A stretch of 64,000 nucleotides of DNA from Epiperipatus broadwayi (GCA_028023455.1 JAQFVV010006623.1:461501-525500), one strand, 5' to 3'; counted from the first letter of the stretch, positions 48,736-58,980 are shown. The notes: generated from the sequence alone by a model not told the origin. Numbers and translations: made by a program.

Positions 48736-49150
48736 GTTGTAATGGAAAATGATAAATAAACATATTATCCTGATCACGTTGTGGCACCAATTGTAATGTA
48801 TAAATGATATAACTAAATACACATATACTGAGAAAAGAATGACCAAAACGTTGGATGACAATTGTAATGGAAAATGATATAAGAGGAAATTTTAATCATC
48901 AATTAACCAAGTCCTAATGATAGCATGCCATTTGTAATGGATCATCTATATGCTATAAATAAAAGATAATAGAGCCTAAATTATTGAACAGCATTTATAA
49001 TGGAAAATACAATTTGAAACTGTATACGTAATCAACAGTCATTAATTGACTAAGCCTTATGATGACACAGCATTTATAATGGAGTATGTTGTCTCTTAAA
49101 TTATTTAATTTACAAATTCAATCTACAAATTGCACCATTTATAATGGGTA
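48736..49150 (+). repeat. Seven evenly spaced TAATGG-type motifs
   Basis: TAATGG, or TAATGT once, occurs at 48740, 48794, 48865, 48935, 48998, 49077 and 49142, with spacings of 54-79 bp (mean about 67). The context is atttRtaatgg, often followed by aaaatga and preceded by gcacca or gcatgcca-like sequence. All are on one strand. Probably a decayed minisatellite with a period of about 67 bp; a homeodomain-site cluster is an alternative. Confidence 0.65.
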
Positions 49151-50539
49151 ACGTATGTTATAAATAAAGAAAAGATTTGGACAAGATATATCTATGAGGC
49201 ACCCATAAATAACCAAGCTTCTTAGTAACTTTCCAATTATAATAAAATGTATGTGTCATACAAGAAGAAACAACATATCTTCCATCATTCAACTCAAGAT
49301 AAATATGATGCATATAAGAAGTGTAATAATATATATAATAGCATGCTATATAGGTATTAAGAGAAAAGAAACTGCCATAAAACGAATATACTAAAATATA
49401 TTGTTACTACAGCTAACTATATAAAACAAACTTAATAATATAAAGCATTGACTAGAATACATTATTAATTAGTTCTCAGGGTTAACTTAACTCACAATTA
49501 ATTATATATCAAATATAATTTAGAACAAAAGGAATTTTATTGAATCCAAAATATATTTATTCAATTGAAATTACAAATAATTTAATATTTTCATATCTGC
49601 TAGCTTGTGGAACTGATGTACTAAAAATAGAGAAAAAGAAAATTAATAAATCTCAAATAAAACTCAAAATCATTCTTTTATATAAAACAAATGACATAAT
49701 TTTATTTCAAGATTGCGGTTTTAGATTTATATAATAGCATAAATATACATATATATCTGGGAAACATAATAGTGGTTTTGTTTTTTAAATACTATTTTTT
49801 TATATGCAAATCAAATACCAGATTTAACAATAACACTTAGAATTTGCAATTTACATTCACATAGGAACTGTATGAGCTGTTATGAAATTAAATAAATATA
49901 CAAATAGATAAACAAATTGTAGATATCTCATTAAACTAGTAATTTAGATCATAGATGGATTTCTTTAATATATTTTTTTAAATAAATACTACTTTAAAGT
50001 AGAAAATAACTAAATGACTGAATTAGCAAATATTAAATGGATTCAATGAATGCACCATTTATCAGAAGTCATTTATACACACATAAGTTATAAATTCGAT
50101 GTCCATATTGTAACAATCCGGAGAAGGTAGACTAAAGGTATCTACACTACAGGGCGCCATCTAGGCATTTGAACCTAGAAAAATTTATAAAGTAGGCAGA
50201 TACATAAGTCAAGAAAAAAAATTTTTATATATATTTTTTGTTTCTGGTCGTTAGCCCATGTCACTAGCTCAGTGGAATAGCAGAGATTTAATACTATAAT
50301 ACCTTATCTAATTATAATTTCAATATTAAAAAATAAATAAACTAAGCCACTGCCAGTAATTAGCATACAAACATTTATTTATGCACATATATATAAGATT
50401 GAAAATTGTTTTAGTATCAGTTTACATTTTAACATTTAACATTATTTTTAACTTTACTTTAGATTTTAAATTACATTTTAATTTCTATTATATTATAAGT
50501 TTACATTTTAATTAAGTTCACACAGATGGGATTATAAAA
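49151..50539. other. AT-rich spacer
   Basis: No supportable gene. A short, less AT-rich island at 50110-50180 contains cagggcgccatctagg; its agatggcg core (inverted) also begins the arms of the 9.6-kb inverted repeat. A one-motif match is too little to connect them. Confidence 0.5.
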
Positions 50540-51330
50540 GCTTGTTTTAATATGTTGCATATAGATCGGTTACATAGATTACAACGGTCAAAAACATTTC
50601 AAAATCAACATAAACGATCAAAATATAAAATCATTGATACTGACAATTGCAGAGGGAAATTTATAAGTAACCCAATAGTATTCACCATAAGATACTTGCA
50701 TTGTCACCAATAACTTAAAAGACATCCGAATAAATACATTTTAGATACTCACCATAAGGTATCATTATTTATCGAATGTCTATATATTTTGATCAAATAT
50801 GAAAACCCAAAACATACTTAACCGATAACCAATCTATGCAAACGTCTATAAACAACTTAAATTTAATGCATTTTTGTTTAGTGTTTAGTATGAATAGACT
50901 ACATAGATTTGCATTTGAAAATAAACATTCTATCCCTATTTAATCTTAGGCTAAAATTCGTAGTCAAACTGGCATCAATTCATCTGATATATCGATGTAT
51001 TCAATGTAATATGGAATACGGCAGCACCAAAAAGATTAAGAGAAGACATTGACTCTCATCAGATAGGAATATTACATCTATCTAATGAGAAGAACAATAA
51101 AAAAAACTCCATAGAAAGGAACTGCATTCTCCGTCTTATAATTCCTTCCATAGGCAAATGGGTGAGTGCGGCATATATATAACGATTCTGCCAGTAGCGA
51201 ATCTCCGACTACATCTACTAACTACATCAATATATCCAATCCATTGACCCAGTTTAACAACGACACAAATACCTAAGATTACCCTCCCCTAATATAACTT
51301 TACAAATCTATACAGCCATTCACGCCCGAC
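50540..51330. promoter_or_regulatory. CpG-retaining non-coding segment, possible promoter or LINE 5' region
   Basis: About 20 CpG dinucleotides in 800 bp (for example gatcgg, caacgg, cgaatg, tccgtc, gtgcggc, agcgaatctccgac, cacgcccgac), compared with near absence over most of the window. No open frame. It contains two related direct segments, caccataagata and caccataaggta, near 50687 and 50750. It lies 400 bp upstream of a plus-strand LINE gag. It could be that LINE's 5' region, a host promoter kept unmethylated, or part of a younger TE. The functional label is inference only. Confidence 0.3.
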
Positions 51331-51727
51331 TTAAGTTTAACATTTATATAATTAATTTAACGAAAAACAAAAATCATAATAAAACTTAAAGAACAAAAAA
51401 TAAATAAATAAATGGAAATGATTTTAAATATATATAAAAAAAAGAAATACATCAAATAACATTATTAATAAATTAAGTTGGTCAGATAGGATAATATTGC
51501 AATCATTTAAATCTGGAAAGTTTTAATTTAATGTAACAAATGTATAATTGATATTTTTAGTGGGTATTTTTTGTCTTGTCAAAAATACACATAATTTTAA
51601 ATATTTCATCTTACAGATGAAATTATCTTATATTTAGCAATAATGTCACATTTGGTTTTATAATAGACAATAAACAACTTAAACATGACACAACTAACTT
51701 AAATTCCCTATTACAGCACTATATGAA
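51331..51727. other. AT-rich spacer
   Basis: Purine-rich and AT-rich, with no gene. It separates the CpG-retaining segment from the LINE gag. Confidence 0.5.
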
Positions 51728-53029
51728 ATGATAAAGCAATTCAATCTAGCAGAGGTCATTCACTGGATCCTCACTCACTCAAATGATAGATATATTGCTG
51801 TCGAATTTGTCACTTGGGCCTTCCAAAACGATTTCAAATACAATTTTAAAAAACTAGACAACAAATTCCTTATATACATTGATACCAACAGACCTGCCAC
51901 TCTAGTCAGAACACTCAAGAATTGTATCATGGGACTCTACAATAATCTCCTCCAAGAAATCCTATTACCTTACAAGAAAATTCAGAAGTTCTTATATCTT
52001 CCAGTATACAAGACAATCAATTCCATAATGCCAATACTGCATCATTCCAAATTCACTTAAGAAAAGGCCCAGTCCCCACTGACATACCAACTACTATTAA
52101 CACAAAAGGGTGCCCAATGATCCTTTCCTTCATTGATGTCAGGCTGCAATGTTTTTATTGCAACCGATGAACACATCTTATAAAAAAATGCCCAGCCAGA
52201 ATATGCATTCTTGTGGTCAAAAGAAAAATAGATTTTACAAATGTAAAGTATCTCATAAACTCACACCTGCTGATGTCACACATAATGAAATGCCAACAAC
52301 AAACACTCCAGACCCTATACTGCTGAAGTTGAAGTTGAATCCTACAGTTAATTAACCACACCAAAGAACTTATTAATCCTTCTACTGAACTCAAGAGAAA
52401 ACCATCCAATGATAACAAACAGATTCAAATAGCTTCCAGAGATAACTCACAGAAACCAGACAATTTGCCAAAAAGCTCAAAATCAAAAGGACCAAGTAAT
52501 GCTTCCATATGCCAAAAATCTAACAATCTCTTCCAATGATACAGACAACGCAGTGCTCATCATAGACCATCAAGTCCACAACGATGCACTCAGAACTCCA
52601 AAGTCTCAAAGATCAAAACAACTAGCGGTTACAAACACTAAATCTATAATCGACACATCAAAGCTATCAATACCCTCCAAGAATTTATCCTTTATGAAAG
52701 AACCCACACCAACAAAAAATAGGTCTTCACCTTCCATTTTGGACTATGACTCAGACATGGATATCAACTTTTTCTCTAATGCAAACAATAAACGTAAATC
52801 TTCCGAACTTTCAAAGATCTGCTCTAAGGAAGAGGATTCACACTTATCTTCTACTTCCCAGCCAAAAAGCCTGAAGTTCTCCCTTCCTTGCAGCATAACT
52901 CCTATTCTAGAAAAAAAAAACGGAAGGTACAAAACACATTCAAGAACCCTCTCAGTCATGAATTGCACAACAATGAAACAGAGCTCATTCGAGCCGATAA
53001 CCACAGGCCACCCTTGCTGGAGAATATAG
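51728..53029 (+). pseudogene. LINE ORF1 (gag-like), frameshifted
   Basis: The first 110-codon frame (51728-52060) starts MIKQFNLAEVIHWIL. The true frame appears to shift at about 51960-51985, giving SSIQDNQFHNANTASFQ and then KGPVPTDIPTT. The first knuckle, C-x2-C-x4-H-x4-C (CFYCNR, stop, THLIKKC), lies at 52150-52191 with an in-frame TGA at 52168. After a further shift comes CGQKKNRFYKC, most likely the second knuckle with its His lost. The 176-codon frame at 52499-53029 is Ser/Thr/Lys-rich and disordered-looking, like the C-terminal tails of many LINE ORF1 proteins. Such proteins coat LINE RNA. Dead by stops and shifts. Confidence 0.7.
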
Positions 53030-53100
53030 TGATGTCAAGGACCATTCCAACCCTCAATCAAAGATTCTGCTAGAAGTAAATACAAGCAGCAATAATCTTC

Positions 53101-53370
53101 ATGGATATGAACAAATGCCAAATCACTGGTCTCAACATCAGGGGAATTAATTCTCCTGTCTGTATATATGTGATTAGGCATTTTTTCCATCTTACATCTC
53201 ATATTTTGTTCTTAGGAGAGACTAAATATCACCTGAACAAGTTTACCATTCATCATCCCAAGTCTGAAGACATATTCCTTTCTAAGTTAAAAGAATTTTG
53301 CCATAAGGACAGTAACATCTTGTCCAGATTTTTATTTGATAACACATGGAGCCTGATCAAGCTAGATTAA
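53101..53370 (+). pseudogene. LINE ORF2, N-terminal piece of AP-type endonuclease
   Basis: The 89-codon frame begins with ITGLNIRGINSP (the LNxRGxxSP opening of LINE endonucleases, holding the first catalytic Asn), then a YVIRHFFHLTSHILFLGETK segment, in which the LQET motif carrying the catalytic Glu reads LGET. The next residues (KSEDIFLSKLKEFC) no longer match an endonuclease, and the frame ends with LIKLD. It follows the gag region by 70 bp, the normal ORF1/ORF2 order. Remainder of ORF2 absent. Confidence 0.7.
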
Positions 53371-53375
53371 ATAAT

Positions 53376-53782
53376 ACCAGTAGCACATCAGACCATCTGG
53401 TCACCCAAGAAACATGGATTACTTTTATTTTATTTACAATTATATCATTATTACATATGTATTTCAATAAAGTTATTTATATATAATAACTTTTAAATTA
53501 TTAGCATTTTTGGTGTAATGATTTAGTGCTCCAATCTGTCCTGTGCATGTCCTAAAGTTTGAACTTAGTGAAACTTGTATATTTTTACTAGGTAGCTGAA
53601 AATTTCTATCAAAGCCTAAAATGTTTAAGTATGGGGTAAATCATAAAAATTTCTACCAACAAGAATTGTCTACTATCCTAAATAATGTCTTCTTAATAAT
53701 TCTTTTGCAGATGAATTCTGAAGAAACTTTGGATTTATATGAGCAGCTGTTTCTCTATAATTATTATGTACATATTCATATT
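53376..53782. other. Spacer between LINE remnant and PLE-B
   Basis: Contains a good splice-acceptor-like tract (cttaataattcttttgcag, ending at 53710) followed by an ATG frame reading MNSEETLDLYEQLFL, but no convincing donor and no further exon. A weak A-box/B-box pair near 53520-53575 hints at another old tRNA-like repeat. Neither is strong enough to call. Confidence 0.35.
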
Positions 53783-53924
53783 ATAATTAAAATTATTCCA
53801 AATCCAAAACTCAACAGATTAGCCAAGAAAAAATAAAATCAAAAAACACAACCAATGGTTTCACTGCTACAAGCAGACTTCTCAAGTGTAAATAAACACA
53901 AAACAACACCATATTTATATTAAA

Positions 53925-56080
53925 CATTACCCACAAATCCATTTAATTCCCATCCACCCTCACTTTTAAATAAATTAATTGCTTCAGAATAATAAATTTT
54001 CAATAATAAAGATTCTTTAATTCTTCTTTTTATTTCATCCTCTCAAAGAATACAACTTTAGCTTTCCAAAATTTAATAGTGAGACCTGTATCTTTTTCAT
54101 GGTCATACAAAGCAGAACTAAGATATTTATTTTTAACACTACTTTTATGAATCTTTATTCTTTCATTTAAATTCAAACTACTCTGACTTATGTAAACAAG
54201 GGATAATATACAGAACACTAGGAATAGTCTTCCTATAAAAAATTTCCTTTATATTATTTAATAAATTATTCAAAGTAATACCCCCTTTTCCAAACAATTT
54301 TCTTATTTCCAAGAAAATTTCTATTCTTACATATGATTTTATAAGAAGACAATTTAAATGGCAAAGAAATGAAATCATATTTTTTTTATCCTTTACATCC
54401 TTGCAAATATTACTATTAAATAACATACTTTTAACAAATTTATCAGAATAGCCAACACTCAAATAATCTTTATAAAATTGCCCTTTCTGAAACAAATCTA
54501 CCACATTAGAATTATTTAATTTATTATTTCTATAACAGTAATTTCTTGAAGCTGCTACTTTATGAGATACAGATTGTTAGCTATCATGTTTAATTATAAA
54601 CCTTAATTCTTTATTTTTAACAAAATGATTGCATACTAAATAATTAGTCTTTACATTTCTAATCACCAAAAGATCTAAAAATTTTAACTTAACAAAATCT
54701 AACCCCCCTCCTTCTACCACATATCTTATAGAAGGATCAAAACAGTTAAACTTATTTACAAATTCCTTCAATTTATAAAAAAATAAAAAATAGAGTGATA
54801 TACCACATGACTCCATTTTTTTAAGCTTGCAGGAAATAAACAAAGCGCTTTGCTAATTGCTCACCAAGCTTTGAGATAAATGCTTAGCAAGAGAAAGCAT
54901 TTAAAATATCTCTATCTGAAAACTGCCACCCCATCCCCTGACCAATGGTTTCATGCTTTTGGCACTCCTCAGAGAGGTGCTAGAGTAGCTTCCAACACTA
55001 GATTTACAAACATCAACCCAAAGTCAACATTTATCTAAAAATTTACTATTGAGTTGGATAGCTGGGTTTGAAGACGTTTAGGTGCCTGAAAACTTCAGAT
55101 TTTCTACTCAATAATCAACTCTTAAATAAATGCTGGCTTTGGATTGTTTTTAGATCTAGTGTCTGAAACTACCCTAACACCTCTCTGAGGAGTGCCAAAA
55201 GCATGAAACCATTGGTCAGGGGATGGGGGTGGTGGTTTTCAGATAGAGATATTTTAAATGTTTTCTCTTGCTAAGCATTTATCTCCAAGTTTGTTGAGCA
55301 ATTAGCAAAGCTCTTTGTTTATTTTCTGCAAGCTTAAAAAATTGGAGTCATGTGATATATGATTCAATTTTTTATTTTTTTTATTGATTCTTTTTTAGTC
55401 TTTAGTGATGTTATATTGCTAAGATTTCTAATATGTGATTTGGCTGAATATCACTCAGTCCCAAATAGCTATTTGAGATGGATAGCTGGGTTTGAAGAGA
55501 TTTAGGTGTCTGAAAACTTCAGATTTTCTACTCAGTAGTCAACTTTTAGATAAATTCTGGCTTTGGGGTGGTGTTTTTAGATCTAGTGTCTGAAGCTACA
55601 CTAGAACCTCTCTGAGGAATGCCAACAGCATGAAACTATTAGTCAGGGGATGGGGGATGGTAGAGATATTTTAAAAGCTTTTTCTCACTAAGCATTTATC
55701 TCAAAGCTTGTTGAGCAATTAGCAAAGCTCTTTGTTTCCTTCAATTTATCATTTCTCAACTACAAACAATCATTCACTTATCTAAGAAATAATTTTAAAT
55801 ATAAACAATTCTTTTTAATAATAATTTCCTAATATTATTTGGAAAACTGAAGAAACTAAAGGAGGAACAATATATCCTATTATCCATCCTTTCTTAATTT
55901 TATAAAAAATACCATTATAAGTAAAAATACATAGAATCCTCTAATAATAAAAGAAAATCTTTAATTACTTTAATTTTATTTTTTTTATAAAGATCATTGC
56001 TTAACCAATTCATATATAAAAACATAAATACTGCTTAACCTATTAACAGACTGACACATATTCTCAATATTTTACACTAT
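53925..56080 (-). pseudogene. PLE RT and GIY-YIG endonuclease, left arm of PLE-B
   Basis: Minus strand, starting at the palindrome centre. RT pieces near 55930-55870 match the right arm's RT, but the motif C that should be RYVDD reads as a stop followed by VNDCL (about 55765), so it is catalytically dead. After the R1 insertion (54777-55735) come KFLDLLVIRNVKTNYLVC (54690-54640), DLFQKGQFYKDYLSVGYSDK (from 54498) and PSVLYIIPC (near 54225). A frameshift then leads into LVYISQSSLNLNERIKIHKS, the GIY-YIG core with YIG changed to YIS, and RIKESLLLKIYYSEAINLF with the expected Glu. The frame ends with GFVGNV and a stop near 53925. Confidence 0.75.
54763..55749. mobile_element. R1 composite insertion with 14-bp target duplication, inside PLE-B left arm
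   Basis: The 959-bp insert (54777-55735) is flanked by identical ttccttcaatttat at 54763-54776 and 55736-55749. The unfilled target, its reverse complement ataaattgaaggaa, is present once in the other PLE arm at 57969-57982. The insert consists of an R1 foldback (arms 54793-55054 and 55105-55364) followed by a third R1 copy (55415-55735) in the orientation of the right arm. A 14-bp duplication points to target-primed or staggered-cut insertion of the whole composite as one unit. No coding capacity is visible. Confidence 0.9.
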
Positions 56081-56265
56081 ATCAGCAAAACTACCATTAA
56101 ATGCAAAAAAACTCACCAAAATGTAAACATATTGGTAATATATATCAGTATGTTAATAAGTTAAGCAGTATTGGTGTTCTTATGTCTGTGTTGGTTAAGC
56201 AAGGATCTTAATCAAAAAATAAAATTAAAGTAATTAAAGATTTGCTTTCATTATTAGAGGATTCT

Positions 56266-57775
56266 GAAGAAATAGAAATTTTTTTAGCAAAGTTATATAC
56301 CAAATGTCTAAATGATAAAGATGTTCCAGATGATTGGAAGAATGCAGTATTAATATTAATATTTTAAAAAGGTGATAAAGAAGATATTAAAAATTACAGA
56401 CCTATCAGTCTTTTATCAGTTTTATACAAAATTTTTACTAAGATAATTACAACTTGTCTACAGAAAACACTGGATTTCCACCAACCAAGAGAACAAGCTG
56501 GATTTAGAAGTGGTTTTAGTACAGTATGTGTAGCATCAATGGGTTTATATAGGTCATAAAGAGGAGTGCACTTAGTAGTGGTGAGCCCTGTGGGATTGTG
56601 ACACAGGGCTGAAACCTGGGGAGACTCTTGCTTCCAGTGAGAGAAACATTTCAACAATTTTGTAGATCATATCCAGGTATTGAGAGAAATTATAGAAAGG
56701 ACAAATGAATATGAGTTGCCATTATGCTTAGGATTTGTAGACTATGAAAAGGCATTTGATTCTATAAACATTTCTTCAGTGATTAAAGCATTGGATCATC
56801 AAGGTGTAGATCCAGAATATTGTCATATTTAAAGAATATTTATAAAACTGCAACAGCAACAATTAGATTACATAATGATAGTAGGAAAATCAACATTGAA
56901 AAGGGTGTAAGACAGGGTGACTCCATATCTCCAAAACTTTTTACAGCAGTGCTACAAGAAGTATTATTTGGATTAAAATGGGAAGCTAAAGGAGTGAAAG
57001 TAAATGGACATTATTTAAGTCATTTAGATTTTTGTAGATGATGTAGTTGTTTTTGCAAATAATGCCTTAGAGCTACAGGAAATGTTGCAGGAGTTATCAG
57101 TTGAAAGTAGAAAAGTAGGACTAAAGATAAATGTTAAAAAGACTAAAGTAATGTTTAATAGATTTTCTCAAAATATGAAAATAAAGATTGATTATGTTGA
57201 GTCAGAAGAAATTAACAGTTACAAATACCTTGGTCAGATTATTAATACAGATGGAAATATAATGGATGAAATTAATCATAGAATTAAACTTGGTTGGAGT
57301 GCTTTTGGTAGAAATAACTTGATTTTAAAAGGAAATATGCCTATGTGTTTGAAAAGGAAGGTTTTTAATAAATGTGTTTTGCCAGTTCTTACTTATGGAT
57401 CTGAGACTTGGACACTTAATAGAAGAGCAATACAGAGACTTCAGACCACTCAAAGAAGTATGGAGAGATGCATGTTTGGGAGTAACAAGAAGGGATTGAA
57501 AAAACAGGTGTTACCGACCTCATTGAATAAATTAAAAGACTGAAGTGGAGTTGGGATGGACATATTGTTAGAAGAGATGATAATAGATGGACAATTGAAA
57601 GTTTAAACTGTATTCCAAGAGATTTTAAAAGACCCAGAAAGAGACCACACATGAGATGGATGGATGAAATAAAAAAGTGTGCAGGGGTGATGTGGAGAAG
57701 AGAAGCTAAAGATAGGAAAAGATGGATTGAACTTGGAGAGACCTTCATCCTGCAGTGGATTGATAATGGTTGATG
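56266..57775 (+). pseudogene. RTE-type reverse transcriptase remnant
   Basis: Motifs in order: WKNAVLI, NYRPISLLSVLYKIFTKII (56390-56446), QAGFRSGFST, then a foreign insert, VDHIQVLREIIERTNEYELP, GFVDYEKAFDSI (motif A, 56734-56769), RQGDSISPKLFTAVLQEVLF (motif B, 56910-56969), IFVDDVVVFAN (motif C, about 57028-57060), KVGLKINVKKTKVMFNR, YKYLGQIINTDGN, YGSETWTL, and a C-terminal SWDGHIVRRDDNRW followed by RPRKRPHMRWMDEIKK. This last block is characteristic of RTE-class proteins. Frameshifts lie at about 56360, 56820, 57025 and 57540. The catalytic D of motif A and DD of motif C survive, but the gene is broken. Confidence 0.85.
56527..56661. other. 135-bp GC-richer insertion in the RTE reverse transcriptase
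   Basis: RTE protein homology breaks after GFST (aca) and resumes with VDHIQ (gta gat cat). The inserted DNA is far less AT-rich than its surroundings, is flanked by GTA on both sides, and contains a 9-bp perfect stem: agccctgtg and cacagggct around a 9-nt loop (about 56586-56612). It has no terminal inverted repeat. Removing it as a GT...AG intron would break the frame, so insertion is preferred. It could be a structured small RNA-derived element; identity unknown. Confidence 0.6.
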
Positions 57776-57784
57776 ATGATGATT

Positions 57785-58840
57785 ATGTATTTTACTTATA
57801 ATGGTAATTTTTATAAAATTAAGGAAGGATGGATAATAGGTCATATTATTTCTCCTTTAGTTTCTTCAGTTTATATTAATTATTTGGAAAAGGAAATTAT
57901 CATTAAAAAATTGTTTATATTTAAAGTTATTTGTTAGATATGTGGATGATTGTTTGTAGTTGAGAATGATAAATTGAAGGAATTTGTAAATGAATTCAGT
58001 TGTTTTGATCCTTTTATAAGATATGTGGTAGAAGGAGGGGGTTTAGATTTTGTTAAGTTAAAATTTTTAGATCTTTTGGTGATTTGAAATGTAAAGACTA
58101 ATTGTTTAGTTTGTAGTCATTTTTTTAAAAGTAAAGAATTAAGGTCTATAATTAAACCTGATAGCTATCAGTTTGTATCTCATAAAGTAGCTGCTTTAAG
58201 AAATTGTTATAGGAATAATAACTTAAATAATTCTAGTGCAGAAGCTTTGTTTCAGAAAGGTCAATTTTTTAAAGATTATTTGAGTGTTGGCTACTCTGAT
58301 AAATTTATTAAAAGTATTTTATTTAATAGTAATATTTGTAAGAATGTAAATGATAAAGAAAAATATGATTTTATTTCTTTGCCATTTAAATTGTCTTTTT
58401 ATAAAATTGTATGTAAGAATAGCAATTTGTTTGGAAATAAGAAAATTGCTTGGAAAAGGGGTATTACTTTGAATAATTTATTAAATAATACAAAGGAAAT
58501 TTTTGATAGGAAGACTGACTGTTCCTGGTGTAGTGTTTATTATCCCTTGTTTAGGTTTACCTAGGTTAGAGTAGTTTGAGTTTAAATGAAAGAATAAAAG
58601 TTCATAAAAGTAGGGTTAGAAATAAATATGTTAGTTCTGTTTTGCATGTCCATGAAAAAGATATGTCTTGCTATTAATTTTGATGAAGCTAAGGTTGTCT
58701 TCTTTGAAAAAAATGAAATAAAAAAAATTAAAGAATCTTTATTATTGAGAATTTATTATTCTGAAGCAATTAATTTATTTAAAAGTTCTTTTAATATTAA
58801 TGGTAGATGGAAAGTAAATGGATTTGTGGATAATGTTTAA
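57785..58840 (+). pseudogene. PLE RT and GIY-YIG endonuclease, right arm of PLE-B
   Basis: The coding strand resumes after the RTE insertion; the first 150 bp of this arm is at 56118-56265. Readable pieces: YNGNFYKIKEGWIIGHIISP (57795-57855), LVSSVYINYLEKEI, RYVDDCL (57936-57955, motif C intact, followed by a stop), VVEGGGLDFVKLKFLDLLV, QKGQFFKDYLSVGYSDKF (58254-58307), a broken GIY region near 58520-58560, and DEAKVVFFEKNEIKKIKESL with YSEAINLF near the end. It terminates with GFVDNV at 58840. At least four frameshifts or stops. Same protein as the left arm, with independent damage. Confidence 0.75.
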
Positions 58841-58980
58841 TATAAATATGGTGTTGTTTTGTAGTTCTTTACACTTGAGAAGTCTGCTTGTAGCAATGAA
58901 ACCATTGTTTGTGTTTTTTGATTTTATTTTTTCTTGGCTAGTCTAGTTGAGTTTTTGATTTGGGGTAATTTTAATTATTT

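Larger units (their letters stand above)
51728..53375 (+). mobile_element. LINE 5' half: gag (ORF1) and start of endonuclease (ORF2)
   Basis: Plus-strand frames in order: a gag-like N-terminal region (from 51728), two CCHC zinc knuckles near 52150-52240, a Ser/Lys-rich tail (52499-53029), and the first third of an AP-type endonuclease (53101-53370). The sequence then goes directly to an AT-rich tail with aataaag near 53466, so most of ORF2, including the RT, has been deleted. It may be the same broad family as the LINE at 39.3-43.9 kb, whose 5' half is harder to read. Non-autonomous and frameshifted. Confidence 0.75.
56266..57784 (+). mobile_element. RTE-type LINE, 5'-truncated, inside PLE-B right arm
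   Basis: Begins within the RT domain and ends with ggttgatgatgatgatt, the short TGATGA-type 3' repeat typical of RTE elements. The empty target lies in the left PLE arm at about 55921-55945 (its bases read ctctaat through tac there). I cannot define a clean target duplication: the left flank ends gaggattct and the right flank starts atgtatttt. The endonuclease domain is missing through 5' truncation. A 135-bp foreign segment interrupts it at 56527-56661. Confidence 0.85.
53783..58980. mobile_element. PLE-B: 5.2-kb palindrome of two head-to-head PLE copies with nested insertions
   Basis: The left arm (53783 to about 56080, coding on the minus strand) pairs with the right arm (about 56118 to 58980, coding on the plus strand). 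The 3' ends face outward and a spacer of about 38 bp marks the centre. The left arm is interrupted by an R1 composite (54777-55735) and the right arm by an RTE LINE (56266-57784). Without the insertions the arms are about 1.33 and 1.34 kb. Each insertion has its empty site intact in the opposite arm. PLE identity: GWIIG...SP and RYVDD RT motifs, GIY-YIG-like YISQS, NERIKIH and KESLL motifs. It is a different PLE family from PLE-A but has the same head-to-head arrangement. Confidence 0.85.

Noticed and set aside
50110-50180. Relationship between gcgccatctagg here and the agatggcg start of the 9.6-kb inverted repeat
   Set aside because: The match is one short motif without extended similarity.
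52744-53004. Minus-strand frame under the LINE ORF1 tail
   Set aside because: Shadow of the plus-strand gag region that has zinc knuckles in the right place.
56524-56664. GTATGT...TTTTGTAG read as a spliceosomal intron in the RTE gene
   Set aside because: Exact removal would shift the frame relative to the homologous residues on either side; an insertion flanked by GTA fits better.
57416-57844. A 142-codon minus-strand frame
   Set aside because: Antisense of the RTE C-terminal region, whose plus-strand reading shows clear RTE motifs.
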